A stretch of 64,000 nucleotides of DNA from Sipunculus nudus. Lineage: Eukaryota > Annelida > Sipuncula > Golfingiida > Sipunculidae. The position numbers and the translations under genes were made by a program. Each line of letters opens with the position of its first letter. Position 1 is the first letter of the stretch. Below the pieces are notes generated by a model. That model did no database searches. It saw nothing but the letters and a program-made list of their open reading frames with translations, and was not told the origin of the DNA. Location: assembly GCA_026874595.1 (NCBI GenBank), contig CM049310.1:84483056-84547055 (forward strand), in the 5' to 3' direction. Below are positions 11,460 to 23,900 of the stretch, piece by piece.

Positions 11460-12625
11460 ATACTGGATGAATGACCGCTAGATGCATGTTCCCTACATGA
11501 AAGTTCCCTAGATGAATGTCCCTAGATAGATGTCCCCTAGATGAATACATGTCCCCCAGATGAATGTCCCTAGATGAATGTCCCCTAGATGAATACATGT
11601 CCCCTAGATGAATGTCCCCTAGATGAAAGTTCCCTAGATGAATGTCCCCTAGATGAATACATGTCCCCTAGATGAATGTCCCCTAGATGAATACATGTCC
11701 CCTAGATGAATGTCCCCTAGATGAATACATGTCCCCTAGATGAATGTCCCCTAGATGAAAGTTCCCTAGATGAATGTCCCCTAGATAAATACATGCCCCC
11801 CCCCCCAGATGAATGTCCCCCTAGATGAATACATGTCCCCTAGATGAATGTCCCCTAGATGAAAGTTCCCTAGATGGAATTCCCCTAGATGAATACATGT
11901 CCCCCAGATGAATGTCCCTAGATGAATGTCCCCTAGATGAGAATGTCCCCTTGATGAAAGTTCCCTAGATGAATGTCCCTAGATGGATGTCCCCTAGATG
12001 AATACATGTCCCCTAGATGAATGTCCCTAGATGGATGTCCCCTAGATGAATACATGTCCCCCAGATGAATGTCCCTAGATGAATGTCCCCTAGATGAATA
12101 CATGTCCCCTAGATGAATGTCCCCTAGATTAAAAAGTTCCCTAGATGACTGTCCCCTAGTTGAATACATGTCCCCTAGATGAATGTCCCATAGATGAATG
12201 TCCACTAGATGAATACATGTCCCCTAGATGAATGTCCCCTAGATGAATGTCCCCTAGATGAATACATGTCCCCTAGATGAATGTCCCCTTGATGAAAGTT
12301 CCCTAGATGAATGTCCCCTAGATGAATACATGCCCCCCAGATGAATGTCCCCTAGATGAATAAATGTCCCCTAGATGAATGTCCCCCAGATGAATGTCCC
12401 TAGATGGATGTCCCCTAGATGAATACGTCCCCTAGATGAATGTCCCTAGATGAATGTCCCCTAGATGAATACATGTCCCCTAGATGAATGTCCCTAGATG
12501 AATGTCCCCTAGATGAATACATGTCCCCTAGATGAATGTCCATGTCCCCTAGATGAATATCACCTAGATGAATGTCCCCAAAATGAATGTCTTCTATAAA
12601 AGTCCCCTAGATGAATGTTCCCTCC
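11460..12625. repeat. 15/19-bp minisatellite, about 1.16 kb
   Basis: Built from TAGATGAATGTCCCC (15 bp), TAGATGAATACATGTCCCC (19 bp) and less often TAGATGAAAGTTCCC. The 15- and 19-bp forms commonly alternate, giving a 34-bp higher-order unit. The right edge (from about 12540) and left edge decay. A C-run of about 11 bases interrupts one unit near 11797. The open frame on the minus strand at 11933-12205 is a by-product. Confidence 0.95.
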
Positions 12626-13394
12626 CCTGGATGAATGTAAAAAAAATGAATGATATTAATCCCACAATTTCTCATATATGTTTTGCCATATCTTGTTAAC
12701 AAAATGTACCTGGCTTGAAAGTACACTGACCTTATTAACGGAGTAGAATGCTGTGACTTTAGGCCTTATAAACAATCAAAACCAGCTATGAAACCATCAA
12801 AAAGGGCAAGGAGACAATCAACCTTTAGAGAAAGACTTTAAATTATTTTGAGAATGCCAAAGAATATGCACTTAAATCAGGTATGATCATAATCAGTTCA
12901 CTCAACGGAATTTCAAACAATTTTGCACCACCACATAAAAAGATGTTAATTATACAGAGCACACAATCACACAGTGAAAGCACTCGGTGACACTGTGGTT
13001 ACCACTGCATCTCCACAGGAACCTGAACCAAACATGCATGGACTGATAATTTTACGAAGGTTTCATGTATGCCAATATAACGTATTTCTTTCCACATTAG
13101 CATGTATAAGGCCAGGCGTTTAAAACTTCCTGGTTATCAGGCATCATGTGGAGAAGAAGTGTTTAACAATACTGTTATATGTTAACGTTATATATCTATA
13201 TATAAACTTCATATATATGAGTCTGCATCAATTCGGAAATAATATATATTTTCAGATAGAAGAATCTTAAAGGTACATATATACGTACAATAATGTGTAT
13301 TTTATCATGCTGTTTGTTCATTTTGACTGCATACAAATGTTTTCTAGCAGAATCATCCCGGTACATAGATAAACATTGATCTCCAATCAATGTG
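12626..13394. other. Non-coding DNA
   Basis: AT-rich; no coding or repeat feature that I can support. Confidence 0.5.
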
Positions 13395-13700
13395 TATTAA
13401 AGTTATTATGGTTCTGGGTGTGAGTAAACATAGTCCTTATAGGTCTGTTAACCATAACAAGACATGTCCAGAGCAAGGAGAAGAAACATGAAAGTAGAAC
13501 AGAAGAAACACTGGATGGAAGCTTGGGAAATGTTTTGTAAGCTTAAAAATCTTGATTTGTATGGCTCACAGGTGGCCTGCGCACTAAGTTCATGTTTTGA
13601 ACCAATGATCACGCCAATGCTAGCTTGTTTCCATTTATGTAATGCAGTAAGTATTTTAGGAGGAAAACACAATACCTCCCTTTAATTAAGCAGGGAGCCA
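13395..13700 (+). repeat. Fold-back repeat family, copy B
   Basis: Shares 'TATGGTTCTGGGTGTGAGTA', 'CATAGTCC', 'GGTCTGTTAACCATAACAAG' and later 'GATCACGCC' with the copies at 8975, 53660 and 55310. The 73-codon frames on both strands here are repeat shadows. Confidence 0.5.
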
Positions 13701-13854
13701 GCCTTAACAATGCATTACTTATGTTGACAGCTGCTTGATAACACTGCACCCAGCTGTCAATTTGTATTTCATCCTATAGACCTGTTCTCAACACAATTAA
13801 CTGAAACTGTAATACAGTACAGTAAGACTGTACAAAACACCCGTACAAGTCTTC

Positions 13855-14180
13855 TGACCTCTGACCTCAGTAAATGTTTGCAGATTTGCCAGATCTGTCT
13901 AGATACTTCATCAGTTGGTAATCATTCATTAAGAGTTTCATCAAAATCCATCAAATTCCTGATCAGTAAACTTAGGGACATTAAAGTCTGGTGACCTTTG
14001 ACCTTGAGCATTAAATATGCATTGGTTTTGCGGAAGGTCAACTTAAGATAGATACTTCAAAGAGTAACATTCAATATGAGTTTGATCAAAATACATCATA
14101 TTCCTCATAAGTTTTTCTCAGCAACACCAAAGTGTAACAGACGAACAGACACTCTCTTAAAGATGGGCGTAAGAAAATCA
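13855..14180 (+). repeat. 'GTGACCTTTGACC / GATGGGCGTA' dispersed family, copy A
   Basis: Two tandem half-units share 'GACCT..GACCTCAGTAAATG', 'TTTCATCAAAATCCATCAAA' and 'CATATTCCTCATAAGTT'. It ends with 'AACAGACGAACAGACA' and 'GATGGGCGTAAGAAAA'. Related copies are at about 15650-15915 and 26590-27015. Confidence 0.55.
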
Positions 14181-14914
14181 TTCTTTTTAATACAAAGAAA
14201 TTTCTGGTCGGTAGATTCATAAACAAAAAAAAAATCGAATCTAGGCTCACAACAAGCTGTGACCTTCCCTGGTGGTTGTGATATGATGCTTCCAGGGGTT
14301 TATTTATTTACGCAGTTCCATATAGGCAGCATCTTCTCATAGCAACAACTAACATCTCAAGTAGCAAATACCTTTTGGCAAAACAGGCCAAAAAAGAGTG
14401 CTGCAGAAGTTTAGCTCTCAGCATTGCTTAACACAAATAGCTATCTTAGTAACTTAGGTCAAGTTTGTTCTTCAGTATCTATTACTGAGAAAAAAAAATA
14501 GCTGCATCATCAGTTTTCTTTAGATAAAGAGATTCACCTTCACTGGCCACAAAACATGTTAAGTAAGGACTTTTGTGCTAAAGCAGTTGTGCCTTACAGA
14601 GTACTTCCTACAGAGATAGCCTGTGTTACTCAAGAGGTGCTCAAAACACACATTCCTTCCCATTTCTCCCTGAAATAAGGATTCCAGTGACTGTGGTTAA
14701 TAATTTTAGACATTTCATCAAGAAACAAGAAATGAGCATCCAAATGGATACAAATTGTCTCTGCCAATTTCACAGGTTTCAAAAATGCTATGCGACACAC
14801 ACTGGACATACTCCAGTAGAGTAAGTCTATGAACACACTGGACATACTCAGAGGTGCTGGGTGCTCCAGCATGACCTGAACAGGTGACTAGGCCACACTG
14901 ATGAGGCAGACCAT

Positions 14915-15080
14915 CTGTGCATTCACTTATTTTTGGCCCATATTCCCAGGTTCACTTGTGCAAAAGTGACATTTGTGAATATTTAGGCTGCTACAGTAGA
15001 AATACAGAAAACCAAAAAATAATTAATTTGTGAATATTTACGCTGTTATAGTAGAAATACAGAAAATCAAAACATTTTTA
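14915..15080 (+). repeat. 'AATAAGTGAATG' family fragment with a 55-bp tandem duplication
   Basis: GCATTCACTTATTTTTGGCC, then CATATTCCCAGGTTCACTTG identify the family. The following ATTTGTGAATATTTAGGCTG segment is repeated 55 bp downstream (14971 and 15026). Confidence 0.6.
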
Positions 15081-15649
15081 TTTCAAAAAGCTCCAGCGAA
15101 AGCTTTTATTTACATCACAATAATCAGCATATAAAATTTTATAATTACAATTGTTATAAATGTTGGGAAAAAAAGCTACCATCCCTTTACCATATATAAT
15201 CACATTCAGTCCTAACATATCCAGGCTTATATATTCTATGAAAGACTAATTACCGAGGAGAAGGACAGACCATAAACCTTTGAGAGTTACGAAGAGCTGA
15301 GGCAAGAGATAAGCTATGAAAAGCATGCCCTCTGAGCAGCTCAGCAGAAGACTCAAGATTTGTCTAAAATGGCTGTAAATCAATCAACATTCAGATAGCT
15401 GTGACCAATGATCAGCAATGAGCAGGGCTTGGACGGTTAATGGTGTCCACAACAATCAAGATATGACAGCTGTGATAACTGTACTGAACATTATCTTGTT
15501 AACTTATTGTTGTGATATCATGATATGGTTTTAATTCTACAAAAATGCCCTTTCACGTTTCAGGATTATTTGCTGAGAAGAATGGCATCACCAGAGTCTA
15601 TGTTTGTTCAGGAAACAGTTATTCTCAAGTATAATACTTTTTTTAATAA

Positions 15650-15915
15650 ATCGCATTCTAAGAGTTTTTTTTAAATCCAACATATTCTTCATAAGTTAGT
15701 GACCTGTGACCTTATTAAATGTGCCTGGATACTGCCCATAATCGAACTCCAGCCAGATAATCTGTTGGTAAGTAGTTATGGTGAGTTTCGTGAAAATCCA
15801 TCACAGCTACATTAAGTTATCACAGCAACACTAGAAGCTAACGGACAGGCGCTAAGACAGACGGTGGGTATACCATAATACTCCCGTCAAATGAAGAGCG
15901 CATAAAAATTCTCTG
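15650..15915 (+). repeat. 'GTGACCTTTGACC / GATGGGCGTA' dispersed family, copy B
   Basis: Carries 'GTGACCTGTGACCTTATTAA', 'CATAATCGAACTCCAGCCAG', 'GTGAAAATCCATCA', 'AACGGACAGGCGCTAAGACA', and ends near 'GAGCGCATAAAAATTC'. No coding capacity. Confidence 0.5.
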
Positions 15916-16074
15916 GGGATTCGCAAGCTTTAAGTGGGCCCAGGAACATGGCTAGAAGCAGTGATAAGTGTGATATGACAACAATGACTGGAATAAAAAT
16001 GCCTCATATTGATATCACTATAAAAATTTTACATCTGATCAGTACTGTTACGAAGACAAATTGTTTAGGGGAAA

Positions 16075-16200
16075 ATACTTGGCTGATCCGGGATTCGAAC
16101 CCATAACGGTGGCGCACAAGTGCTGCGTACCAACCGCTTCGCTAGCAAAGCAAGCTTCACTAGCAAGACAGTTTGGTCCGCTTTTATGTCACCCCGTAAC
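16075..16200 (-). mobile_element. tRNA-derived SINE or tRNA pseudogene, family 2
   Basis: The minus strand has a perfect Pol III B box GGGTTCGAATCCC (16090-16102 on +) and an A-box-like TAGCGAAGCGGTTGGTACGC. No matching 5' acceptor stem pairs with the 3' CCGGATCAGCC, so it is not an intact tRNA gene. Confidence 0.6.
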
Positions 16201-18440
16201 AGTATCATGACATAAACTTGGAACCGATGGGTCTCGACCCTCAGCTGAACTTTTCTATAAGAATATTATAATCAGTTTTTCCAAACTGTGGATCCTGTGA
16301 CCTTGACCCTTGACAATATGACCTTAAAATCAATAGGGTTCTTCCCCTAATGGTAGGTGAGCCAAACATGAATGATGGAAGGTTTGGGAAGAAAAAGCTT
16401 CAATGTGACAAAGAAGCAAATCAAAAAGGATGATCCTATGACCTTTGAACTTGTGACCTAATATAATAATGTTCTTCATCAAATGGTAGGTATCCATACA
16501 TGATGAAAGACTACGCCTAACCTGAGATATTTGGCAATTTGTATGTATTAATTATATATTATTTCTAGGGTGCTCAAACATGCCCAGTAACTGGCAGCTT
16601 ATAGGTCACAGTGACCCCATTTCTGCATTCCAAAGGAGGCCTTTTCAGAATCTGCAATAATGTATGGTTTTGCCATCCTAGCCCTTCTGCTTAAGATTTG
16701 TGCCCTGCTAATGGACCAGACAGATGAAGGAAAAAGTGCCATCTCTTTACCTCAGTTGCCTTTCAGTCAGCTTAGCTGAAAAAATTATATCGTTTCAACA
16801 CTGGCAATAAAGGAAGAACCAACTTCCACGAGTCTGTTACAGAGAGGTCTCGAGGAATCAGCCTCCATCTCAGCAACAGCATCTTGCGCATTTAAGTTAT
16901 TGACTGCTCAATGATTATCAGGATTCAGTTAAGACTCAGGGGCTCAGAAATAATCATTGTTACGATTGGGTTATCCATCAGATATTGACCAACTAAGTTT
17001 GCAGCCAGTTTTTCTTGGTAAAAGTCTACCAGAATTTTTTAAGCATTTACATAAGATTTTTTGGGGTATTATTTAACCCATCATATGTGCCAAAGTCTCT
17101 CAAGCTTTGACATAACTGTCTCCCACAAATTTTCATGACAACGTGACTATTTGCATTAGGTAAATTAAGAAGAGAAGGCTCCGGGCAAGACAAAAGACTC
17201 TCTCCCAGGGAACGACTTTTTTCCCCACGCAAAACCAGTCTCTAATGATCCAGGAAGGTTTTGGGCGGATGAAAACAAGAAACAGATATGAACAGGGCCT
17301 GCTAATGACCCCAGTGGGCATCTTGCCATAATGTGGCAAGCAAATACAATAAGCTTATGAGTGATTCCTCTCTGAGTACAACAGTTTTATATGCTATACA
17401 TAGCATACAATGAGTTAAAAGATTGTATATATTCTCATACCTGGCCTTGGGGAAAGAACTGTCGAGGAGTGTGACTTCTATTGTGACATAAAGGCTATAA
17501 ATATTGGGTTTGTTAAATGCCAAGTCGATATAAACAGCAGTTACGAACAAGGTTTTGGTGTGCTGCAGAGCACTGGGAAGGAAATAAAAGAAACAGCAGT
17601 GAATAATAGGGTAACGCCCATCCACCTACACAGTTAAGGCCAGATATGTTCAATTTTTTTGTTTACAAACTCCCCAACCTAAAATGTCTTTAATTTGCAG
17701 ACATAAAAGTAAATAATTATTTTAACCTCCACTCATTTCAACAAACTATACTGAGAACAAATCCAAGTTATGAATAAAGACTCCACGACTTGGCCATGTC
17801 CATCCCCATTCAGCAGGCATCAGCATTCAACTGTTGCAATTTGTAATTTAACCTAGTTTCCTTCCATCAGTATATTTTTACCTGCGTGCTGTAAAAACAA
17901 TCTGGGTACAAGTCTACAGGACTGAAGCTGTAGAATATACATGTTTGAGTGTTACTAATATATTTTCTACTTTTGCTGAACAGAGATTTTAGCTAAGTTT
18001 CAATTAAGGTTCATGTGTCTTTTGTTTCAGAGATGCCTCTGATGTTTAATTGTTTGTGACTAACACAGCATTTAATCATATAACAGAACTGACATTTCAC
18101 CCATTTTTTGTTCATTTTTTTATTTATTTTTTTTTTCAATTTCCTACTCTTGGTGCCCCCTCAAAATACTCAAACAAACGGGGAAAAAAAGCCAGGGCCA
18201 GCATCAGGTCCTTCACCAACAACAAAAGTTCAGAAATATTTGTTCTGCGGTATCTGGCCTCATAATATTGGAAGAAGAAATAGAAGGAAAGTTTGTGAAG
18301 ATATATGCAGATGTCACCCCAAGCCAAGCGCAAAGCTATCCAAGACACCTTACCAGGTTAGCTCCAAAACAACCAGCACTGAGGTCAAGCTGGAAAGATG
18401 GACGTGCCAGCAGAACACCAGCACCCGCGTCTACTTCATG
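16201..18440. other. Non-coding DNA
   Basis: Contains recurrent 'GTGACCTTGACC'-like words at about 16290-16470, loosely related to the family at 13855. There is a T-rich tract near 18115-18137. No supported gene. Confidence 0.4.
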
Positions 18441-18700
18441 AAGGGGTGTTTCCATGTGCACCTTTATGCGTATATGCATGGAAAATCTCTCATTTGATTT
18501 TGTAACTGGGGCGTTTCCATCAGCGTTTATGCATGAAAATGGCCACAGGAGCAATTTTCATGCATAGGGTCTTCGTGAACTCTGGGATTTGGGGTAAAAT
18601 AACGTCAATTCACCATCTTTTTTGTGAAAGGCCTGCTCAATTCCACTGTACAAATATATTAGTCTGCCAGTGCATGCATCAGCATACGCATATATGCACA
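18440..18700 (+). repeat. Dispersed repeat shared with 42330-42540
   Basis: 'GCCACAGGAGCAATTTTCATGC', 'GTGAACTC', 'AAATAACGTCAATTCACCATCTTTTTTG', 'GACCTGCT'-like and 'CCACTGTACAAATAT' match the same order of words at 42390-42530. This indicates two copies of one non-coding element. Words are quoted in part only. Confidence 0.5.
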
Positions 18701-20284
18701 CAAGGAAACACAACCTATTTTTTCACACACATACACATATATATACGTGCACTTGGAAACACAGCTTGATGAGGGAGTGAGCACCCAAGCCACGCACTTT
18801 ATTTGAATGAAGACGGAGCGACCCTTGTTTTCTGAAGCAGCAACCTCATAATACTCTTAAACCAAAACATTAAGAAACTCTGGCCTAACCATTTGTTCTT
18901 ATCATCTGGAGATGGTACACAATGATCAGGCCAGCATTTAATACCACCTTCTGAAAGAATGCACAGTATGTGTGAGTCACTGCCCTTGTAAGTACAGACC
19001 TTATGGCTGTTCAGTATTTAAACGTTCTTTGTCTGTGTCTTTATGAAAATCCTCCCCTCCCTACACAATGTACCTCAATTAATGTTACATATAATCATAC
19101 ACATGCTTTGTTTTATGAGCTAGGATAGTAACTGTATGAAGTGATAAAATTTATGACTGTATGAATCAGAGCAACTTTATTAACGTAAAAGGTAATTCAT
19201 CCTGTATAATTAAATGCAGCAAAGGCTTATTTTACACCTTTTGCACATTTGGGGATATTGTCGCTATAATTATTAATATCATGAATGTGCAGCATTATAC
19301 CTATAAGGTATATTCATACAGGGGAGTTTACAATAATAACTTTTGATGAAACTCCAGTTCAAGCGAACCACTTCAAGGAGCACTGTATTAATGTCTCACT
19401 AGGTGGCCACAATCAACATAAAATTCCAAGGTTTATGGATCTGAAATACGTTGACACCTCTATTCCCCTCATCATCTCTTTAGCTGTAGGGCTAGATATT
19501 AACAGGTAACCACTAGTCCAGGAAAAGTAAAAATTGTGCTGTACTTGCCCTACTGGGTCAAAGATAAACCTTTAACCTAAAGCCTGTACCTTAACTAACC
19601 TTCAGTAAACTATTTTCTTTCTAGGAGAAATAAAATCATCAGTATATTATGTGTTGTTTTGGTGGCTCCCGAATTATAAACATGTGGATATATAAACAAA
19701 AGAAACAACCTGTTTGCACTGGGATTGGCACTTTCTGGTCTAATTCATTAAAGTTTCAACTTTGTATCTTTAGTTAGTAGACATCAGAAAGGCCCTTTAG
19801 GGCCCTTTAATGTTTAGAATGTAAATAACATGTAAAGAACAATATATACTTTAAATATGGCCATGTTTCACAGTCAATATATATTCTATATTTATACAAA
19901 ACCTTGCTCTCTCCAGCTTTGACACAAAGACCAGTTACTGCATGTCTTTATCATGCCCTTATATCAGGTGCAGAAATATTTAACACTTCAAACCTAGCAC
20001 AACACAGACAGTACCATGTTTATGCAAAGAGAGTTTTTTTAATCCTTTCTTTTTCTTTTTCTGAGTGGAGGTTATCTCCATAAAGGCTCATGACAAGGCT
20101 CATGCCAAGAATTGTCTGATAAATGGGCTGTTTTTATATGCATAATTCCTGAAACAAAGACTGAACCAGACTGTACACTCAATGCCACCAGAAAAGATTA
20201 GTGTACCCTGGATGCTGGACAGTATGTTCTCCACATGCTGGACAAAAGATGATACTCTGTATATTACATTCTGTAGCATAAGTG
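18701..20284. other. Non-coding DNA
   Basis: AT-rich. A short palindrome AAAGGGCCCTAAAGGGCC-like block lies at about 19790-19811. No coding signal beyond chance frames. Confidence 0.4.
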
Positions 20285-20505
20285 ACTGTTCAATTGTGAA
20301 TATTCATTGATAACATTCCTGAATCACGATCATGTGCCAGATCCACATAAAATCTTATTGATTCTTCAATTGGCAATTCCAAAAAAGCCCTGAAATTTTC
20401 ATAAGATTCTGTTAATGATTGTGTAAGTTATGTTGATAACAAATGCACAAACAAAAATAGGGATGAAAGCATACTCTCCTGGCAAGGCAATAATGAGTGA
20501 TCCGA
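20285..20505 (+). repeat. 'AATAAGTGAATG' dispersed family copy
   Basis: Carries GAATATTCATTGATAACATT, CATGTGCCAGATCCACA, GATTCTTCAATTGGC, TTCATAAGATTCTGTTAATG, GTTATGTTGATAACAAA and terminal CTGGCAAGGCAAT, in the family order. Confidence 0.6.
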
Positions 20506-20625
20506 TGAAACTATGGTATCATTGAGCATAATCCAGCAGCTGGTCAAAACAATATACATATAGACCACTCATAACAGGTCTCCATTGTGTGAGGTAACAG
20601 TACAGTATGTTGTTAGCCAGACCAA

Positions 20626-20928
20626 TTACAGGGGAACACCAGATCTTGTAAGGACATGAGAGTCTGAACTATTGGACAGGCAGATCGGGTACAGGCTGTA
20701 TATCATATCAGCTTTTGGTGGGTAAACCTTATTGTCTGATGTCAAAACCTCTGGGACCAGATCCCCAATATCGGATGCATCTGTAATTGGCTGTAAATCA
20801 TAGTAATCAATGGTGTCTACCAACAGGACAGCCAATGACAGATCAGCTTTCAAACGAAATGTGCTTGGACGGACTTCTTTGGCACTAAAGGTGGCAATAA
20901 TCAGAATGGTCATGTTGGACTTATTCAT
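20626..20928 (-). CDS. Coding-like fragment, unidentified
   Basis: The minus strand has a 100-codon stretch with mixed, protein-like composition (for example RLKADLSLAVLLVDTIDYYD, and DLVPEVLTSDNKVYPP) amid AT-rich DNA. A possible acceptor tract (tttatttcttctttt...ataag) lies just upstream. No strong donor is visible; the frame ends at a TAA after VLTRSGVPL. It could be an exon, a decayed retroelement piece or a chance open frame. I do not recognise a domain. Confidence 0.25.
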   Translation of the reverse strand: MNKSNMTILIIATFSAKEVRPSTFRLKADLSLAVLLVDTIDYYDLQPITDASDIGDLVPEVLTSDNKVYPPKADMIYSLYPICLSNSSDSHVLTRSGVPL

Positions 20929-23900
20929 AAAAGAAGAAATAAATTTAGATCACCGTTTATAACACACAGCTTCTTGAAATATCTTTGGCAAAATTTACTT
21001 ACTCTGACCCTTCTTATACGAAGTTTGCATGCTCTAACCTCATAAATTGCTTGTTAGTCATGAACACAATAACCTGCAAGTTTGGTTTAAAGTTTTATCT
21101 AATAAAACATGATGAATGGAGATTTTAAGTTTAAGCTGGTTTACATGGCGTTTGTAGCATCCACAACAGGAAAAATGAAACCTAGTAAAATTTCTATAAA
21201 AAAAGTTATAAAAGTTGCAATTTATTAATTATCAGGATGAATTAGATGAACAGCATGAACAGATTTTTTTCTGTACTTTTCTGCATACCAACATATTCGG
21301 ACAAACAAATTTTATGACCTAAGCCAAATACTGTGCACAGCACTTTAAATACATTTAATAATGTATACCAACACTGGATGTTGGTATCAACTGAAATATT
21401 TTAGTATCAAAGTACCTAAATGAGGGCAAGTTTATATCCATGACAATCATACCTGTGAAACATGTATTATATTTTTTTATAATTTGAATTAAGTTTGGCA
21501 AATTGAATTCAGCCATTAAATGCTTGGACTGTAACAATACATGGAAAATCTGATGCAATGAATCAAAGCTAGTCATTTGATCAATAATCACATCTTTTTT
21601 TATCTCTAGCCCATCCCTAAGGACAGATAAACCATATACATAATGCAGTTATCATTGTTAATTAACACAAAGTCACCTTTCATCTTAGATTAAATGAAAG
21701 TAAAGTAACTAAAGAGAAAATTCAAATATTGCTTGGTCTACATGAATGCTTCATTAAACTACAAGGCTAATTTCAGCAGTATCTGGGGAGACACCTGTTG
21801 GTAGATAGTGGTATATATATATATATATATAATTTTGACTGACTATTATGACTGTTTACAACAATTGAATTGACAATTTAATAGAAAGGTAACAATCAAT
21901 AACCAAATTGAATTGAAGACCCTTTACAAATTCTCAGGCCAAATAAATAACTCTTTCTCTAAACTACTGCTTTCAATAGCAGGGTATGCTGTGAAAAGCC
22001 ACCTGTGGAGCTGGCAAAGGGAAAAACTATGTTCCAAACAATGAGCCTAGAGTATATCAGGTAACAAACTCTGTTAGATTTGTGATATCAAGCTGTCAGA
22101 ATACTCTTGGCACAGAGCCAACTCAAAGGTGGTGACTGTAACACTGCAAACCCTGGCTGCTGAAAACAGTGGTTTAATGAAAGGAGTTTTATAATGAATG
22201 CTGCATGACCATGGGGTAATTAATGTAGTAGCACATTCAGATACTGCCTTATCTGTTGTGTATAGCATACTATAAATGGATTAATTGGAGACTGTATTTA
22301 TTTAAAAAACAGTGTGTCTGAGGGATGGGGTGATTGAAAGATCCATTAGCCTCCATGCAGCTTCTATATTAAATAATTTCATAAATCTGTAAAAAATGCA
22401 TGTAAGATAGATGAGTGACATGTCTGGAAACTGTATCAGGATAACGCAGCACCACCTTCCTTATGAATCATTTGAAATGCTTTTTCACACCCTTTAATAA
22501 ATAACATGTGCCCAGTGCTTTCATGACTCTGAAGTTAGTCAGGCCGTATACTTACGAATAATGATGGTGTTTATCTGACGAAGAATTAGTCTACACATTC
22601 CGTGGGATTACATGACGGCTCTATTGCCTATTTATGCATCTTTAGTGCTTCCTACGGCAACATGCAGGATCACTTCAAGTTTTATTACATCCAATTTATT
22701 ATGTATCCAGAGTTTTATTGTCACTTTGGCAGGCTATATCATATGTCTGGGATCTGATGCCAGTGTTCATTGTGCTCGAGCACGGCACTCCAGACCTGGA
22801 ACTTTTTAACACCTTTTCTCACACATGCTGAAATTGTTAAGTACATGATTTCCTGGATAAAAGAGATGTATTGATGCTTTCGTTCCTGAATACCTCATGA
22901 TACCAAAGTAGAGATTTTTATTTTATCAGGACAATGGTCTGTTTGCCAATGCCATCTACTGGCAGAATTTGGCACCTTTAATCATATGCTTAATAATTAT
23001 GTAAGGTTTATCATGATAATCGATCTGATTTTTATTAAGCCTCCTAGTTTATTCTTTTGTCTTTTCTAAACTGAGAAGCGCCGAAAAGTGACAGACATTT
23101 AAACAATATGAAACTAATGTCTCATCTTTAGATTTACTCTGATGCAGTTTATAAGACCGTACTGAAATTAACAAATTGTTCAATAGTTAAAATTGTTTAA
23201 TTGTTATCAAAAGAGCTAATGCTCACAGGGTTACCATAGAAATAAAGTCTAAAAAACCCCACAGCACCACATATGGGATCAATAAAGGAACTAAAGATGA
23301 TTTAAGTGTATATTATATCCATGTTACATACATATGATAATCCAGATCACAGCAAATAATTTACCTGATTTTACATCACAATTAACATATCTATTCTGGT
23401 CAAGGCTTATATTTGCATGTTATGATTAACTACAGCTGCTTTTTCAAGAGTCAGATTTGAATAGATTTGAAAAAACATTATAATTTTGAAACTCCTGACA
23501 TTAAGACTGTTTATACAAAAGGGATCCCGAAATGATGATATGACAGACTGCCATGCATGAGTTAATATCTTTTTATGAAATTTATATGCAGTAAGTTGGT
23601 TCTAATCATTTTTGAGCTTAATTACACTTTAATCTCCAAGGCCAGTCATAATCCATAAAAGGCTAAACTAAAACCAAAGTTAAATCTGCAAATTAAATTC
23701 ATATACTGCTAATACTGATTAATTATCTCTTAATATATTATTCCACAGATCAACCACAGAATAACAATGATATCATGAAAAGTTCTATTTTTGATTATCC
23801 TGTAACTGTACATTATTTTCATGTCTGACAGAAATAAAATACACATATATAGCTGTTGGCCTTCCAGTAAAAGGCCATGGCTTATATATCATGAGCTGGG

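Noticed and set aside
14890-14935. Hammerhead ribozyme candidate (CTGATGAG at 14897)
   Set aside because: No GAAA core partner or closing stems at suitable spacing were found.
16075-16165. tRNA gene on the minus strand
   Set aside because: Perfect B box, but the 5' half cannot pair with the 3' acceptor arm.
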